Shown here: positions 39,004 to 47,409 of the stretch, piece by piece
Position numbering within the stretch: position 1 is the stretch's first letter
Layout: each line of letters starts with the position of its first letter
NCBI GenBank assembly: GCA_045106765.1
Contig: JBGCFD010000067.1
Location: forward strand, 1-64,000
Direction: 5' to 3'
Length of the DNA stretch: 64,000 bases
From: CAJQQY01 sp045106765
Lineage (GTDB): Bacteria; Bacteroidota; Bacteroidia; Chitinophagales; Saprospiraceae
Program-made: the position numbers and the translations under genes
The notes under the pieces: generated by a model
The model's input: the letters and a program-made list of their open reading frames with translations, nothing else
Databases searched by the model: none
Told to the model about the DNA's origin: nothing

Positions 39004-41592
39004 TTAGCCACATTTAGAATGACCGCAGCTTTGACACATCAAGCAGCCTTCTACATAAACTAAACCATCTGGATCACCACACTCTCCGCATTTTTCTTTC
39101 ACTACTTTAGTTCCGTCTGGAATGAATTTTTTCAATGCTCTCACTACTCCATTTTTCCAAGTATTAATGACATCATTTTCAACATTTAAACCTGCTACCA
39201 AATCAACTGCATACGGCAAAGGCATTCCGTGTCTCAAAATTCCAGAAATTAATTTAGCGTAGTTCCAAAATTCTTTATCAAATGATCTAGACAAACCTTG
39301 CATCGTTACTTTGTAACCATCTTTGTCCATGTAGTGGAAATCGTAACGATTAGTTCCGTCTTCATTTTTCTCTTTGATCACCCAAGATTTTTTCATGTCT
39401 TTTGGCAACATAAAACTATCTTCCGCTCGACCTGTGAAAATCTCGTAAGGTTTTCCATTCATCAATCCAACAACAGCAATCCATTTTTCATGATTATTTT
39501 GGAAACGAATTACCTCTGCTTCCAACATTTTTGGACGTTTTGGAGCTCGTGATTCAATAATCATGGTATCATCAATTTCTTCATCTTTTTTCTCATCATT
39601 AGAAATCAAAACTCCTGATCGAGATCCATCTCGATAAATCGTACAACCTTTACAACCTTCTTCCCAAGCTGTTTCGTAAATTTTACGAACCATTTCTTCG
39701 CTCGTTTCATTAGGAACATTTACCGTAACTGAAATTGAATGATCAATCCATTTTTGAATTGAACCTTGCATTTTTACTTTTTGCACCCAATCAACATCGT
39801 TAGCAGTTGCTCCAAAATATGGAGATTGTTCTACCAATTTTTGCAACTTAGCTTCTGGCAAATTTTTCACCTCATTGATGTCCATATTATTCGCAGCCAA
39901 CCAATCCATAAATTTGTGGTGGAAAACATTGTACTCTTCCCAGCTATCTCCTACTTCATCAACAAAAGAAACGGTAACATTTTGGTCATTCGGATTAACT
40001 TTTCTTCTTCGTTTGTAAGCTACCATAAAGACTGGTTCAATTCCTGAAGTTGTTTGAGCCATCAACGATGTAGTTCCAGTTGGAGCAATCGTCAATAATG
40101 CTATATTTCTACGACCATGTTTTTCCATGTCTGCATATAACTCAGGATCAGCATCCTTAATTCGATTAATGAATGGATTATTTACTTCTCGCTTTGCTTC
40201 ATGAATCGTAAATGGCCCTCTTTCTTCTGCCATAGTAACTGAAGATCGGTAAGCATTCAATGCGAATGTTTTGTGAACTTCAGTTGAAAATTTAATCCCT
40301 TCATCACTTCCATATTTCAAATTCATAGCTGCTAACATATCTCCTTCAGCGGTGATACCAACACCAGTTCTTCGTCCTTCTTCACATGCTTTTTTGATTT
40401 TTTTCCAAAGATTAAATTCAACCGCTTTGATTTCCATTGGCTCAGGATCATTTTCAATCTTAGCTATGATCTTATCAATTTGCTCAATCTCCAAATCAAT
40501 GATGTCATCCATCATTCGTTGTGCCATTTGAACATGACCTTTGAATTTATCAAAATTGAAATATGCCTCAGGTGTAAATGGTTTCTCCACATAGCTATAA
40601 AGATTTACAGCTAATAATCGACAACTATCATAAGGACAAAGTGGAATTTCTCCACATGGATTGGTTGATGTTGTTTTGTAGCCTAAGTCTGCATAACAAT
40701 CTGGCACCGACTCATTGATAATTGTATCCCAAAATAGAACACCTGGTTCAGCAGATTTCCACGCATTGTGAATAATTTTATTCCAAATTTTTAGTGCATC
40801 TACTTCTTTTGTGAATTTCGGAGTAGTTGAATCAATTGGGTATTGTTGTGTAAATTTTTCTCCGCTCACTACTGATTTCATAAAATCATCAGTAATTCTA
40901 ACAGAAACATTTGCTCCCGTAACTTTTCCTAATTCCATTTTTGCATCAATAAAATCTTCTGCATCTGGATGCTTGACAGAAACAGAAAGCATCAATGCTC
41001 CTCGACGACCATCCTGCGCTACCTCTCTCGTAGAATTAGAATATCGCTCCATAAAAGGAACTATTCCTGTAGAAGTCAAAGCACTATTCATCACCGGACT
41101 TCCTTTCGGACGTATATGAGAAAGGTCATGTCCTACTCCACCTCTTCGTTTCATTAATTGTGCTTGCTCTTCATCCATTTTCATAATTCCACCATACGAA
41201 TCCGCATGAGTTCCAATTACAAAACAATTGGATAAAGAAGAAATTTGGTAATCATTACCAATTCCTGACATCGGACCACCTTGTGGAATGATGTATTTAA
41301 AGTTTTTTAATAAGGCGTAAATATCTTTTTTCGATACTGGGTTTTTGTATCTCTTTTCGATGCGAGCAATTTCGCTAGCCAAACGTTTATGCATATCATC
41401 AGGTGACTGCTCATAGATATTGCCAGCTGAATCTTTCAACGCATATTTGTTGATCCATACGTTGGCTGCTAGTTCATCGCCATTAAAATAAGCTGTAGAA
41501 GCCTTCATAGCTTCTTCAAATGTGTAGACTTTTTTTACTTGTTTTTTGTCAGCGTTCGATTTTGTAGTTGCTTTTTGTACTGCTAGACTCAT
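39004..41592 (-). CDS. nrdJ: adenosylcobalamin-dependent (class II) ribonucleotide reductase
   Basis: 862 residues. Reduces ribonucleotides to deoxyribonucleotides with a radical made from adenosylcobalamin, independent of oxygen. Visible features: SNCFVIG (first active-site Cys), STNPCGEIPLCPYDSC (substrate-site Cys and Glu), IAPTGTTSLMAQT, and a C-terminal Cys-rich zinc-ribbon-like tail (CGECGDPDG ... CMCQSCGHSKC) that probably recycles the active-site disulfide. Length fits the family. I looked upstream for a B12 riboswitch and saw no B12-box signature. The upstream gap is long and AT-rich and contains DnaA boxes. Confidence 0.95.
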   Translation of the reverse strand: MSLAVQKATTKSNADKKQVKKVYTFEEAMKASTAYFNGDELAANVWINKYALKDSAGNIYEQSPDDMHKRLASEIARIEKRYKNPVSKKDIYALLKNFKYIIPQGGPMSGIGNDYQISSLSNCFVIGTHADSYGGIMKMDEEQAQLMKRRGGVGHDLSHIRPKGSPVMNSALTSTGIVPFMERYSNSTREVAQDGRRGALMLSVSVKHPDAEDFIDAKMELGKVTGANVSVRITDDFMKSVVSGEKFTQQYPIDSTTPKFTKEVDALKIWNKIIHNAWKSAEPGVLFWDTIINESVPDCYADLGYKTTSTNPCGEIPLCPYDSCRLLAVNLYSYVEKPFTPEAYFNFDKFKGHVQMAQRMMDDIIDLEIEQIDKIIAKIENDPEPMEIKAVEFNLWKKIKKACEEGRRTGVGITAEGDMLAAMNLKYGSDEGIKFSTEVHKTFALNAYRSSVTMAEERGPFTIHEAKREVNNPFINRIKDADPELYADMEKHGRRNIALLTIAPTGTTSLMAQTTSGIEPVFMVAYKRRRKVNPNDQNVTVSFVDEVGDSWEEYNVFHHKFMDWLAANNMDINEVKNLPEAKLQKLVEQSPYFGATANDVDWVQKVKMQGSIQKWIDHSISVTVNVPNETSEEMVRKIYETAWEEGCKGCTIYRDGSRSGVLISNDEKKDEEIDDTMIIESRAPKRPKMLEAEVIRFQNNHEKWIAVVGLMNGKPYEIFTGRAEDSFMLPKDMKKSWVIKEKNEDGTNRYDFHYMDKDGYKVTMQGLSRSFDKEFWNYAKLISGILRHGMPLPYAVDLVAGLNVENDVINTWKNGVVRALKKFIPDGTKVVKEKCGECGDPDGLVYVEGCLMCQSCGHSKCG

Positions 41593-41651
41593 GGTCTCTG
41601 ATGGTTTTGAGTGAGGAAATTTGCACCATTTTGAAAAAGAGGAACAAATAA

Positions 41652-41777
41652 CATCGAATGTTTAAGAAATAATGTTTCACGACTTTTTTCATTTCAAAAA
41701 AGAAAACTCCATTGCTGGAAACTCAAAAGAATATTTGAGCCAAGATTAGCCTTCGAATGCTTATTCAAACATTCTGA
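41652..41777. repeat. imperfect inverted repeat
   Basis: ATCGAATGTTTAAGAA near the left end and TTATTCAAACATTCTGAT near the right end are partly complementary. The core GAATGTTTAA resembles the tip of the MITE at 24262. Weak support. Confidence 0.35.
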
Positions 41778-42294
41778 TTTGGTCTTCTTTATTTAATTGA
41801 GACGAAAAATTTTTAAGAATAATTTAGGGAAGAGCCAATTTAGGTTGGGTTTTATTTTCCTTTAATTATTCTAGATTAAGAACCAAACAAAATAATTTAT
41901 GTCTTGGAACTTATTAGTGTGATGTTTTCCAATAGTTGCATAACAAAGAATTGCTTGATTTTTCAATATTTTGAAAAATTACAGGCAATAAGTTGCACAC
42001 GTAAGATTTTAACACTCAATCATCATTTTCTAAAACAGTTTTGAAAAAAAGGTTTTTGAAAATAAAAATGTTGTAAGTGTTAATTCTCAGATTCAGAAAT
42101 TACTTTTAGGTGAATTTCAATGTAGGTTAAAAAAAATGAAGATTTCCCTTCTTCGTTTTTTCTTAAAGTTTTTTGAAAACAAATAACTTTAAGACTGTTT
42201 TTTTGAAGAAAAACTAAAAGTATGTTTGATTTAACTATTAGTTTTTTTCTACTTCACAAATATAGACCTTTTATCGTAAAAAAAACCGTCAAAG

Positions 42295-42499
42295 TTATTC
42301 ACACAATGTTGGCAACTACACTAAATCATTGATTATCAATACTTTAACATTGTGAGGGATTTATCCACAATGTGGATAACTTTCTGTTGGTAACTTGAAT
42401 TTTACGTAAACTTAATAGTGATAACTCCTTGATTTTCAGCGTTTTTTGTCAAAAAAAAGGATGAAATTGTGATAGAAAAAAAATTAAAATTGTGGATAA
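42295..42499. other. DnaA-box cluster, candidate replication origin
   Basis: Four 9-mers fit the TTATnCACA consensus: TTATTCACA (42295-42303, plus), TTATCCACA (42361-42369, plus), TGTGGATAA (42371-42379, minus) and TGTGGATAA (42491-42499, minus). The middle two form a perfect palindrome with one spacer base. The boxes lie in a very AT-rich, gene-free gap, with T/A-runs (42500-42600) that could be the unwinding element. The flanking genes are transcribed outward. parA and parB lie 20 kb away. These are classical oriC traits. Confidence 0.6.
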
Positions 42500-42635
42500 A
42501 AAAATGATTGAAATTGTTTTTTAAAAAAACTTTTTTGATTTTTTTTTTTTGAAATTGTTTTAAAAAACAACTTTAGAGGATTTTTTTTGAAAAAAGTTAT
42601 TCCAAGATATAGCTTGAAAAGTTTCTAAAGAATAA

Positions 42636-42776
42636 AAACTAGGTAGTGCGATGGGAACACGGATTGGGCGAATCGAGCAAATTTTAGCGGATTTGACGAT
42701 TACTCTAGAATGGGATAAAATCTGCGTAAATACGCTCCATTCGCCCAATCCGTGTTCCCATAGCACTACCTAGTTT
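42636..42776. repeat. near-perfect 141-bp palindrome
   Basis: AAACTAGGTAGTGCGATGGG (42636) through GATTGGGCGAAT pairs with the mirror arm ATTCGCCCAATC through CCTAGTTT (42776). There is one mismatch over roughly 37 bp, and further partial pairing inside (TTTAGCGGATTT / AAATCTGCGTAAA). The arms are G+C-richer than the surroundings. No ORF. It could be a MITE-like element or a structural site beside the candidate origin. Confidence 0.75.
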
Positions 42777-42878
42777 CACTCAATTCAAATCTAAATTCTC
42801 CCAAAAAATTTCTATTTTGCTAATCCATAAAACACTTCCCTATCAATCATTTTTCCAAATCAATTAAAATCGAACAAG

Positions 42879-44144
42879 ATGAAATCCAAACTCTCATTTT
42901 CCTTCTTACTCCTCGTGACTAATCTTCTCTTTTTCACTTGCAAAACAGAACCAACTGGTCCACAACCAATCAGCGCAACTGAAGTCGAATCATCTTTACA
43001 AAAAATCTTAATCGAAGCAAAAAGTGGAGAAATGATTCTTTTGCCCGAAGGTACTTTTTCATTTAAAAGAGCACTCTCCTTTAATGATATCCCAAATGTT
43101 ACGATCAAAGGAATGGGGAAAGGAAAAACCATTCTTTCTTTCAAAAATCAAATAGAAGGAGCTGAAGGAATGATTCTAAAAAATGCAAAAAATTTAAAAT
43201 TGGAAGGATTCACCGTGCAAGATTCGAAAGGTGATGCAATTAAAGTTCAAGCTTGCGAAAATGTAACCTTTAGAGATTTGGAAACAACTTGGACAAATGG
43301 TGCAAGTCCTGAAAATGGTGGTTATGGAATTTACCCAGTTTCTTGCACTAATGTTTTGATTGAAAAATGTGAAGCATCCTACGCAATGGATGCTGGAATA
43401 TATGTGGGGCAAACGACGAACGCTGTGGTTCGAGATAATTATGTACACCATAATGTTGCAGGCTTAGAAATAGAAAATACTCGCAATGCTGAAGTTTATA
43501 AAAATACAGCGAAACAAAATGCTGCTGGGATGTTGATTTTTGATATGCCTGATTTACCGCAAGCAAATGGTTATAAAGTCAAATTTTATGATAACCACAT
43601 GGAAGATAACAATGGAGAAAATTTTTCCAAACCAGGAATCGTAGTTAATACTCTGCCATCGGGAACTGGCATGTTAATCATGGCTCATAAAGATATTGAG
43701 GTGTACAACAACACAATCAAAAATCATAAGAGCATGGGCATCGGAATCAATAGTTGGATTTTTACAGGGCAACCTTTTGAGTCAAAAGAGTTTGATCCAT
43801 TTTGCTCGAATATCAATATTCATGACAATGTGATTACAGAAACAAATGGTCCAGCAATTCCTACAACTGATTTTGGGAAATTATTATATGCAATTTGTGG
43901 AGAAGAATCTCCAGATATTATCATTGTTGGAATTTTTAATCCAGCTACTTTAGATAAAAATGGGAAGCCAACTGGTTTCTGTTTTAAAAACAATGGAGAC
44001 ATTACATTTCGAAATATGAATGCTGCCATGGGAGCAACTCCTGAAGATATTGTCAAAAATATGAATGATGATATTTCAATTTTTGATTGTGAAATGCCTT
44101 CTTTTGAATTAGGTGATTTTGATAAATGGTTAGCTAAAAAATAG
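42879..44144 (+). CDS. parallel beta-helix lipoprotein (partner of diheme cytochrome)
   Basis: 421 residues. Lipoprotein signal FLLLVTNLLFFTC. Then a right-handed parallel beta-helix (about 60-330) with stacked repeats (GFTVQDSKGDAIKVQACENV, NYVHHNVAGLEIENTRNAEV). Matches my recollection of family TIGR03805, which is usually encoded beside the cytochrome-like family TIGR03806, as here (9-bp gap). The pair's function is unknown. The beta-helix could bind or process polysaccharide. No carbohydrate-lyase catalytic residues could be assigned. Confidence 0.85.
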   Translation: MKSKLSFSFLLLVTNLLFFTCKTEPTGPQPISATEVESSLQKILIEAKSGEMILLPEGTFSFKRALSFNDIPNVTIKGMGKGKTILSFKNQIEGAEGMILKNAKNLKLEGFTVQDSKGDAIKVQACENVTFRDLETTWTNGASPENGGYGIYPVSCTNVLIEKCEASYAMDAGIYVGQTTNAVVRDNYVHHNVAGLEIENTRNAEVYKNTAKQNAAGMLIFDMPDLPQANGYKVKFYDNHMEDNNGENFSKPGIVVNTLPSGTGMLIMAHKDIEVYNNTIKNHKSMGIGINSWIFTGQPFESKEFDPFCSNINIHDNVITETNGPAIPTTDFGKLLYAICGEESPDIIIVGIFNPATLDKNGKPTGFCFKNNGDITFRNMNAAMGATPEDIVKNMNDDISIFDCEMPSFELGDFDKWLAKK

Positions 44145-44153
44145 AATTACTAA

Positions 44154-45230
44154 ATGCATTTTTTTTTAAGAAAAATATTTTTATTCATTTTTATTTCACT
44201 CAGTATTTTTTTTACTTGCTGCGATTCAACTCCGCAGCAGGTGAAAAATGTAAGTGATCAAACTCCTTTTGAAAAGCTATCTCAATACAATTTCTTTGTA
44301 GGAAAAATATCGGAATTGAATCCTAATAAAAGAGTACTTCCTTACGATTTGAACTCTCCGCTTTTTTCAGATTATGCACATAAATCTAGATTCGTCTGGA
44401 TGCCAGAAGGAACGACCGCAAAATTTACTTCGAATGAAAAGGTCTTGGATTTTCCAACAGGAACTGTTTTGATAAAAACGTTTTTTTACCAAAATGATGA
44501 GCGTGATTTATCCAAAGGAAAACGAAATATCGAAACTCGACTTCTGATCAAAGGAAAAGAAAAATGGGAAGCACACGGCTACACTTGGGATGACGAACAA
44601 ACGGATGCCACTCTAGACATTGTTGGAGATATAAAAATGGTTAATTGGATTAATCAAACTGGAAGACCAATGATGGTTGATTACATTATTCCCAACAAAA
44701 ATCAATGCAAGGGTTGTCATTATAATAAAGGTGTCCAAGAACCCATCGGCCCAAAAGTTAGGAACTTAAATAAAGAGTTTGCTTATCTGGATGGAGAGAT
44801 GAATCAATTAGAAAAATGGAATACTGTGGGTTATCTAACTGATTATCAGTCAGATACGGATTACGAAAAAGTAGCTCAATGGAATAATTCCAATAGTGGC
44901 ACTCTTCATAAAAGAGCTTTAGCTTATCTAGATATTAATTGTGGACATTGCCATAATCCAAATGGCCCAGCGAGTACAACGGGTCTAAATTTAGTTGCGG
45001 AAGCGGAGATGAATATCAACTTAGGTATCAATAAACCTTCGGTGGCAGCAGGAACTGGAACTGGTGGTTTTGCTTTAAATATCATTCCTGGACATCCCGA
45101 GAAATCAATTATGACTTATCGAATGGCTTCGACTGAACCTGCGGCGATGATGCCAGAATTGGGGCGTAGAATGGTGCATGAAGAGGGAGTGGAATTGATT
45201 AAAGAATGGATTTTGAAAATGGAGAAATAG
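44154..45230 (+). CDS. SO2930/HNE_0200-type diheme c-type cytochrome lipoprotein
   Basis: 358 residues. Signal peptide with lipobox FFTCCDS. Two CXXCH haem motifs: CKGCH (in NKNQCKGCHYNKG) and CGHCH (in DINCGHCHNPNG). Between and around them are the family blocks PYDLNSPLFSDYA and GTVLIKTFFY. The gene starts 9 bp after the beta-helix gene. The family corresponds, from memory, to TIGR03806. It probably works in the periplasm or on the surface as an electron-transfer partner of the beta-helix protein. Confidence 0.87.
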   Translation: MHFFLRKIFLFIFISLSIFFTCCDSTPQQVKNVSDQTPFEKLSQYNFFVGKISELNPNKRVLPYDLNSPLFSDYAHKSRFVWMPEGTTAKFTSNEKVLDFPTGTVLIKTFFYQNDERDLSKGKRNIETRLLIKGKEKWEAHGYTWDDEQTDATLDIVGDIKMVNWINQTGRPMMVDYIIPNKNQCKGCHYNKGVQEPIGPKVRNLNKEFAYLDGEMNQLEKWNTVGYLTDYQSDTDYEKVAQWNNSNSGTLHKRALAYLDINCGHCHNPNGPASTTGLNLVAEAEMNINLGINKPSVAAGTGTGGFALNIIPGHPEKSIMTYRMASTEPAAMMPELGRRMVHEEGVELIKEWILKMEK

Positions 45231-45353
45231 TTGACCTGTTGATGGGAAAATCAGGCTTAATGGAATCTTACTTTTAATCAACTCGAATTCAAGAAAATTA
45301 AAAGTACCTCTTGTTCGATGATTATCAGTAACACCAAATACCTAATCAACCAA

Positions 45354-46301
45354 TCAAAACAATCGCTTCCTCCTAAACCACAACGCTAATAACAAACTAA
45401 TCACTATCGAAAAAACAATGATAAAAGGAAAAGCATAAGCTGAATCTTTAAAAGGCAAGGGAACATTCATTCCATAAAGACTCGCCACCAAGGTCGGTAG
45501 CATCAAAATTATCGTAATCAAAGTCAATCGCTGAATCACTTGATTCAAATTATTAGAAATAATCGAAGCATACGCCTCCATCGTTCCATTCAAGATATTC
45601 GTATAAACATTCGACATCTCCAATGCCTGAGTATTATCAATAATTATATCTTCAAACAAATCTGTTTTGTCCTCATCCGCTCGAATTCCCAAAAAATCAG
45701 AACGCTTCATTTTCATTTTCAGCAACTCATTCGCAGAAAGAGAATTCACAAAGTAGACCAAGCTTTTTTCAATACGAAGCAATTGCCGCAACTCCTTATT
45801 CTTACTCGAATCATATAATTCTTTCTCAATTAGATTTCGTTTGAGATTTAATTTTTTCAAACAATTCAAAAATCGATAAACGTTTTGCTCCAATATTTTC
45901 AAAACAAAAGCTGGTTCGTCAGTTGGAATAAAGTTCTTTACTTTTCCATCAATAAACATTTGAAGAATCGGATTTTCATAAGCTGAAATGGTAATGATAT
46001 GATCTATCGTCAAAATAATTCCAATCGGAACGGTGATGTAGAATGCTTCATTTTCAGCATTCATTTCATTGAGCAAAGGAGTATTTACCACAATCAAACG
46101 AACATCATCTTCCCGTTCGTAACGTGACCGCTCATCAACATCTAAAGAATCTGTCAAGAAGTCTAAAGGAATTTCAAATTGAGCAGCAATCTTAGTTAAT
46201 TCTTCTTGATTAAAAGGCGGGGAAATATTCACCCAGCAAGAACGTTCCGGCTTGTCCAATGTCTCTAAAGCTCCATTCTTTTTGAGAAAATATTTAACCA
46301 T
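45354..46301 (-). CDS. corA: CorA-family Mg2+/Co2+ transporter
   Basis: 315 residues. A cytoplasmic N-terminal domain (1-250) with a long helix bundle, then the two C-terminal membrane helices of CorA. The loop after TM1 has the family signature YGMN (ASLYGMNVPLPF). The end is basic (WFRRKRLF), as usual. It is an inner-membrane pentameric channel for Mg2+. Monocistronic. A copy of the ACATAGGCACATAG repeat lies upstream of its start. Confidence 0.93.
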   Translation of the reverse strand: MVKYFLKKNGALETLDKPERSCWVNISPPFNQEELTKIAAQFEIPLDFLTDSLDVDERSRYEREDDVRLIVVNTPLLNEMNAENEAFYITVPIGIILTIDHIITISAYENPILQMFIDGKVKNFIPTDEPAFVLKILEQNVYRFLNCLKKLNLKRNLIEKELYDSSKNKELRQLLRIEKSLVYFVNSLSANELLKMKMKRSDFLGIRADEDKTDLFEDIIIDNTQALEMSNVYTNILNGTMEAYASIISNNLNQVIQRLTLITIILMLPTLVASLYGMNVPLPFKDSAYAFPFIIVFSIVISLLLALWFRRKRLF

Positions 46302-46339
46302 AGGCTCGGTATTGAATAGTGTTTTTTACCGTGTAGTTT

Positions 46340-46430
46340 TTTTACTACATAGGCACATAGAAAACGTAGACCTTCGCTAGAAAATTAAGCACATTGTGGT
46401 CTATGTCTCCTATGTGCCTATGTGGTAAAA
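46340..46430. repeat. CACATAGGCACATAG inverted repeat, second copy
   Basis: TTTACTACATAGGCACATAG (left) and CTATGTGCCTATGTGGTAAA (right) pair at all but one position across a 50-nt loop that also contains GTAGACC / GGTCTAT. It is related to 13034-13101, with a longer centre. It lies upstream of corA and of the HExxH gene's 3' end. Confidence 0.7.
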
Positions 46431-46536
46431 TTTAAACAATAATTCCCACACAAATTATTTAAAATCTAAAACTATCATCGATTGAGATAAGTTCCTCTAG
46501 GCTGCAAACTTACGAATTTGTTTTTTAAAAAAAATT

Positions 46537-47298
46537 TTAAGCTAGGTTTTCATTCCGCTTTATTTTTTCATAGATTATTTTTTCATATAAATTTAAATGA
46601 GAATGATTGGCATTTCCCCAATGTGGAGATTTACCATTTTTTAAACGAAAATAATCAGCAATAATATCGCCTTGTTGCTCTAGATTAAAATCGAAAAGTG
46701 TTTTATTTTTAATTAAAAATAATTTCAAATTATCCTTGCCTCCATAATTATATCCTTCCTTCGTCGTTTGTGCCCAAAGTGCTCGTGGCATATAAACTGC
46801 ACCCATGTTTTCATATTGCCATACATGAACTAATTCGTGGATTAAAGTGCTATTTTGCATTCTCCCCCAACTATTTATAATATAAAAACTGACGTAGCAA
46901 AAATGACTTTGCTTTGGTCCAAGGTAAGCTGATTCATCAATTCGCACTCGTTGATAATTGATCGAATTTCCAAAAATACTTTTTGCCATTTCTATTTCCC
47001 AATCCATCAAAGGTCGAGTCTTTGGTTTAGAAAAATCACAAATGGTTTCGTAAATTTCTCCAATTCCAAAAATTTCTAACAATGCAATTACAACTTCCAA
47101 AACCCAATAAAATATTTTTTGAATCGGGCGATCTACCAGAGAGCGAAAAGTCATTTTTCTTAAATCCCAAAAACCTCGAAAGAACAATTTAAACAAGCGA
47201 TACAACCGCCAAGGCAAGAGTCGAAAAAGGTCAACTACTCGATGAAATATTCCAAAAAATTTAGGAAGAAAATAATATGAATTGGAGGTTTTGGACAC
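46537..47298 (-). CDS. HExxH-containing protein, possible zinc peptidase
   Basis: Unrecognised. The frame is open to 47367, but that TTG start lies within a terminator hairpin, so a GTG at 47298 (VSKTSNSYYF) is more plausible and gives 253 residues. The N-terminus (10-75) is aromatic and basic with membrane-associating character (FRLLPWRLYRLFKLFF). Residues 150-180 contain LIHELVHVWQYEN, a HExxH zinc-site motif, followed by QGDIIADYF, which may supply the third ligand. Possibly a membrane-associated metallopeptidase. No known family could be assigned. Confidence 0.55.
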   Translation of the reverse strand: MSKTSNSYYFLPKFFGIFHRVVDLFRLLPWRLYRLFKLFFRGFWDLRKMTFRSLVDRPIQKIFYWVLEVVIALLEIFGIGEIYETICDFSKPKTRPLMDWEIEMAKSIFGNSINYQRVRIDESAYLGPKQSHFCYVSFYIINSWGRMQNSTLIHELVHVWQYENMGAVYMPRALWAQTTKEGYNYGGKDNLKLFLIKNKTLFDFNLEQQGDIIADYFRLKNGKSPHWGNANHSHLNLYEKIIYEKIKRNENLA

Positions 47299-47349
47299 TT
47301 GTTTTTTTACTGTGAAGGTAAAAATAAATTCTGTTTTAAAACAAGGAAA

Positions 47350-47382
47350 AGGGCTGTTAGCGCTCAAAGCGCTAACAGCCCT
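47350..47382 (-). terminator. rho-independent terminator of the TPR-CHAT gene
   Basis: Perfect 15-bp stem AGGGCTGTTAGCGCT / AGCGCTAACAGCCCT with a CAA loop. On minus it is followed by TTTTCC. It lies 28 bp after the CHAT gene stop. Confidence 0.85.
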
Positions 47383-47409
47383 AGTAACAAAACTTTATTC
47401 TAGAAAATT

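Larger units (their letters stand above)
41593..42878. other. 1.3-kb gene-free, AT-rich region
   Basis: No ORF that looks coding. From left to right it holds an imperfect inverted repeat (about 41652-41777), a long AT-rich stretch, the DnaA-box cluster, homopolymer-rich DNA (42500-42600), and a 141-bp palindromic element (42636-42776). The flanking genes point away from it on both sides. Confidence 0.7.

Noticed and set aside
41672..41690. parS site (TGTTTCACG half)
   Set aside because: Only the first half of the TGTTTCACGTGAAACA palindrome is present; the second half does not match.
41593..42250. Cobalamin riboswitch upstream of nrdJ
   Set aside because: No B12-box-like conserved core was found in the minus-strand leader; the gap is AT-rich and carries only repeats.
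46537..47367. Start of the HExxH gene at the TTG at 47367
   Set aside because: The first codons lie inside the 15-bp terminator stem of the upstream CHAT gene; GTG at 47298 is more plausible.
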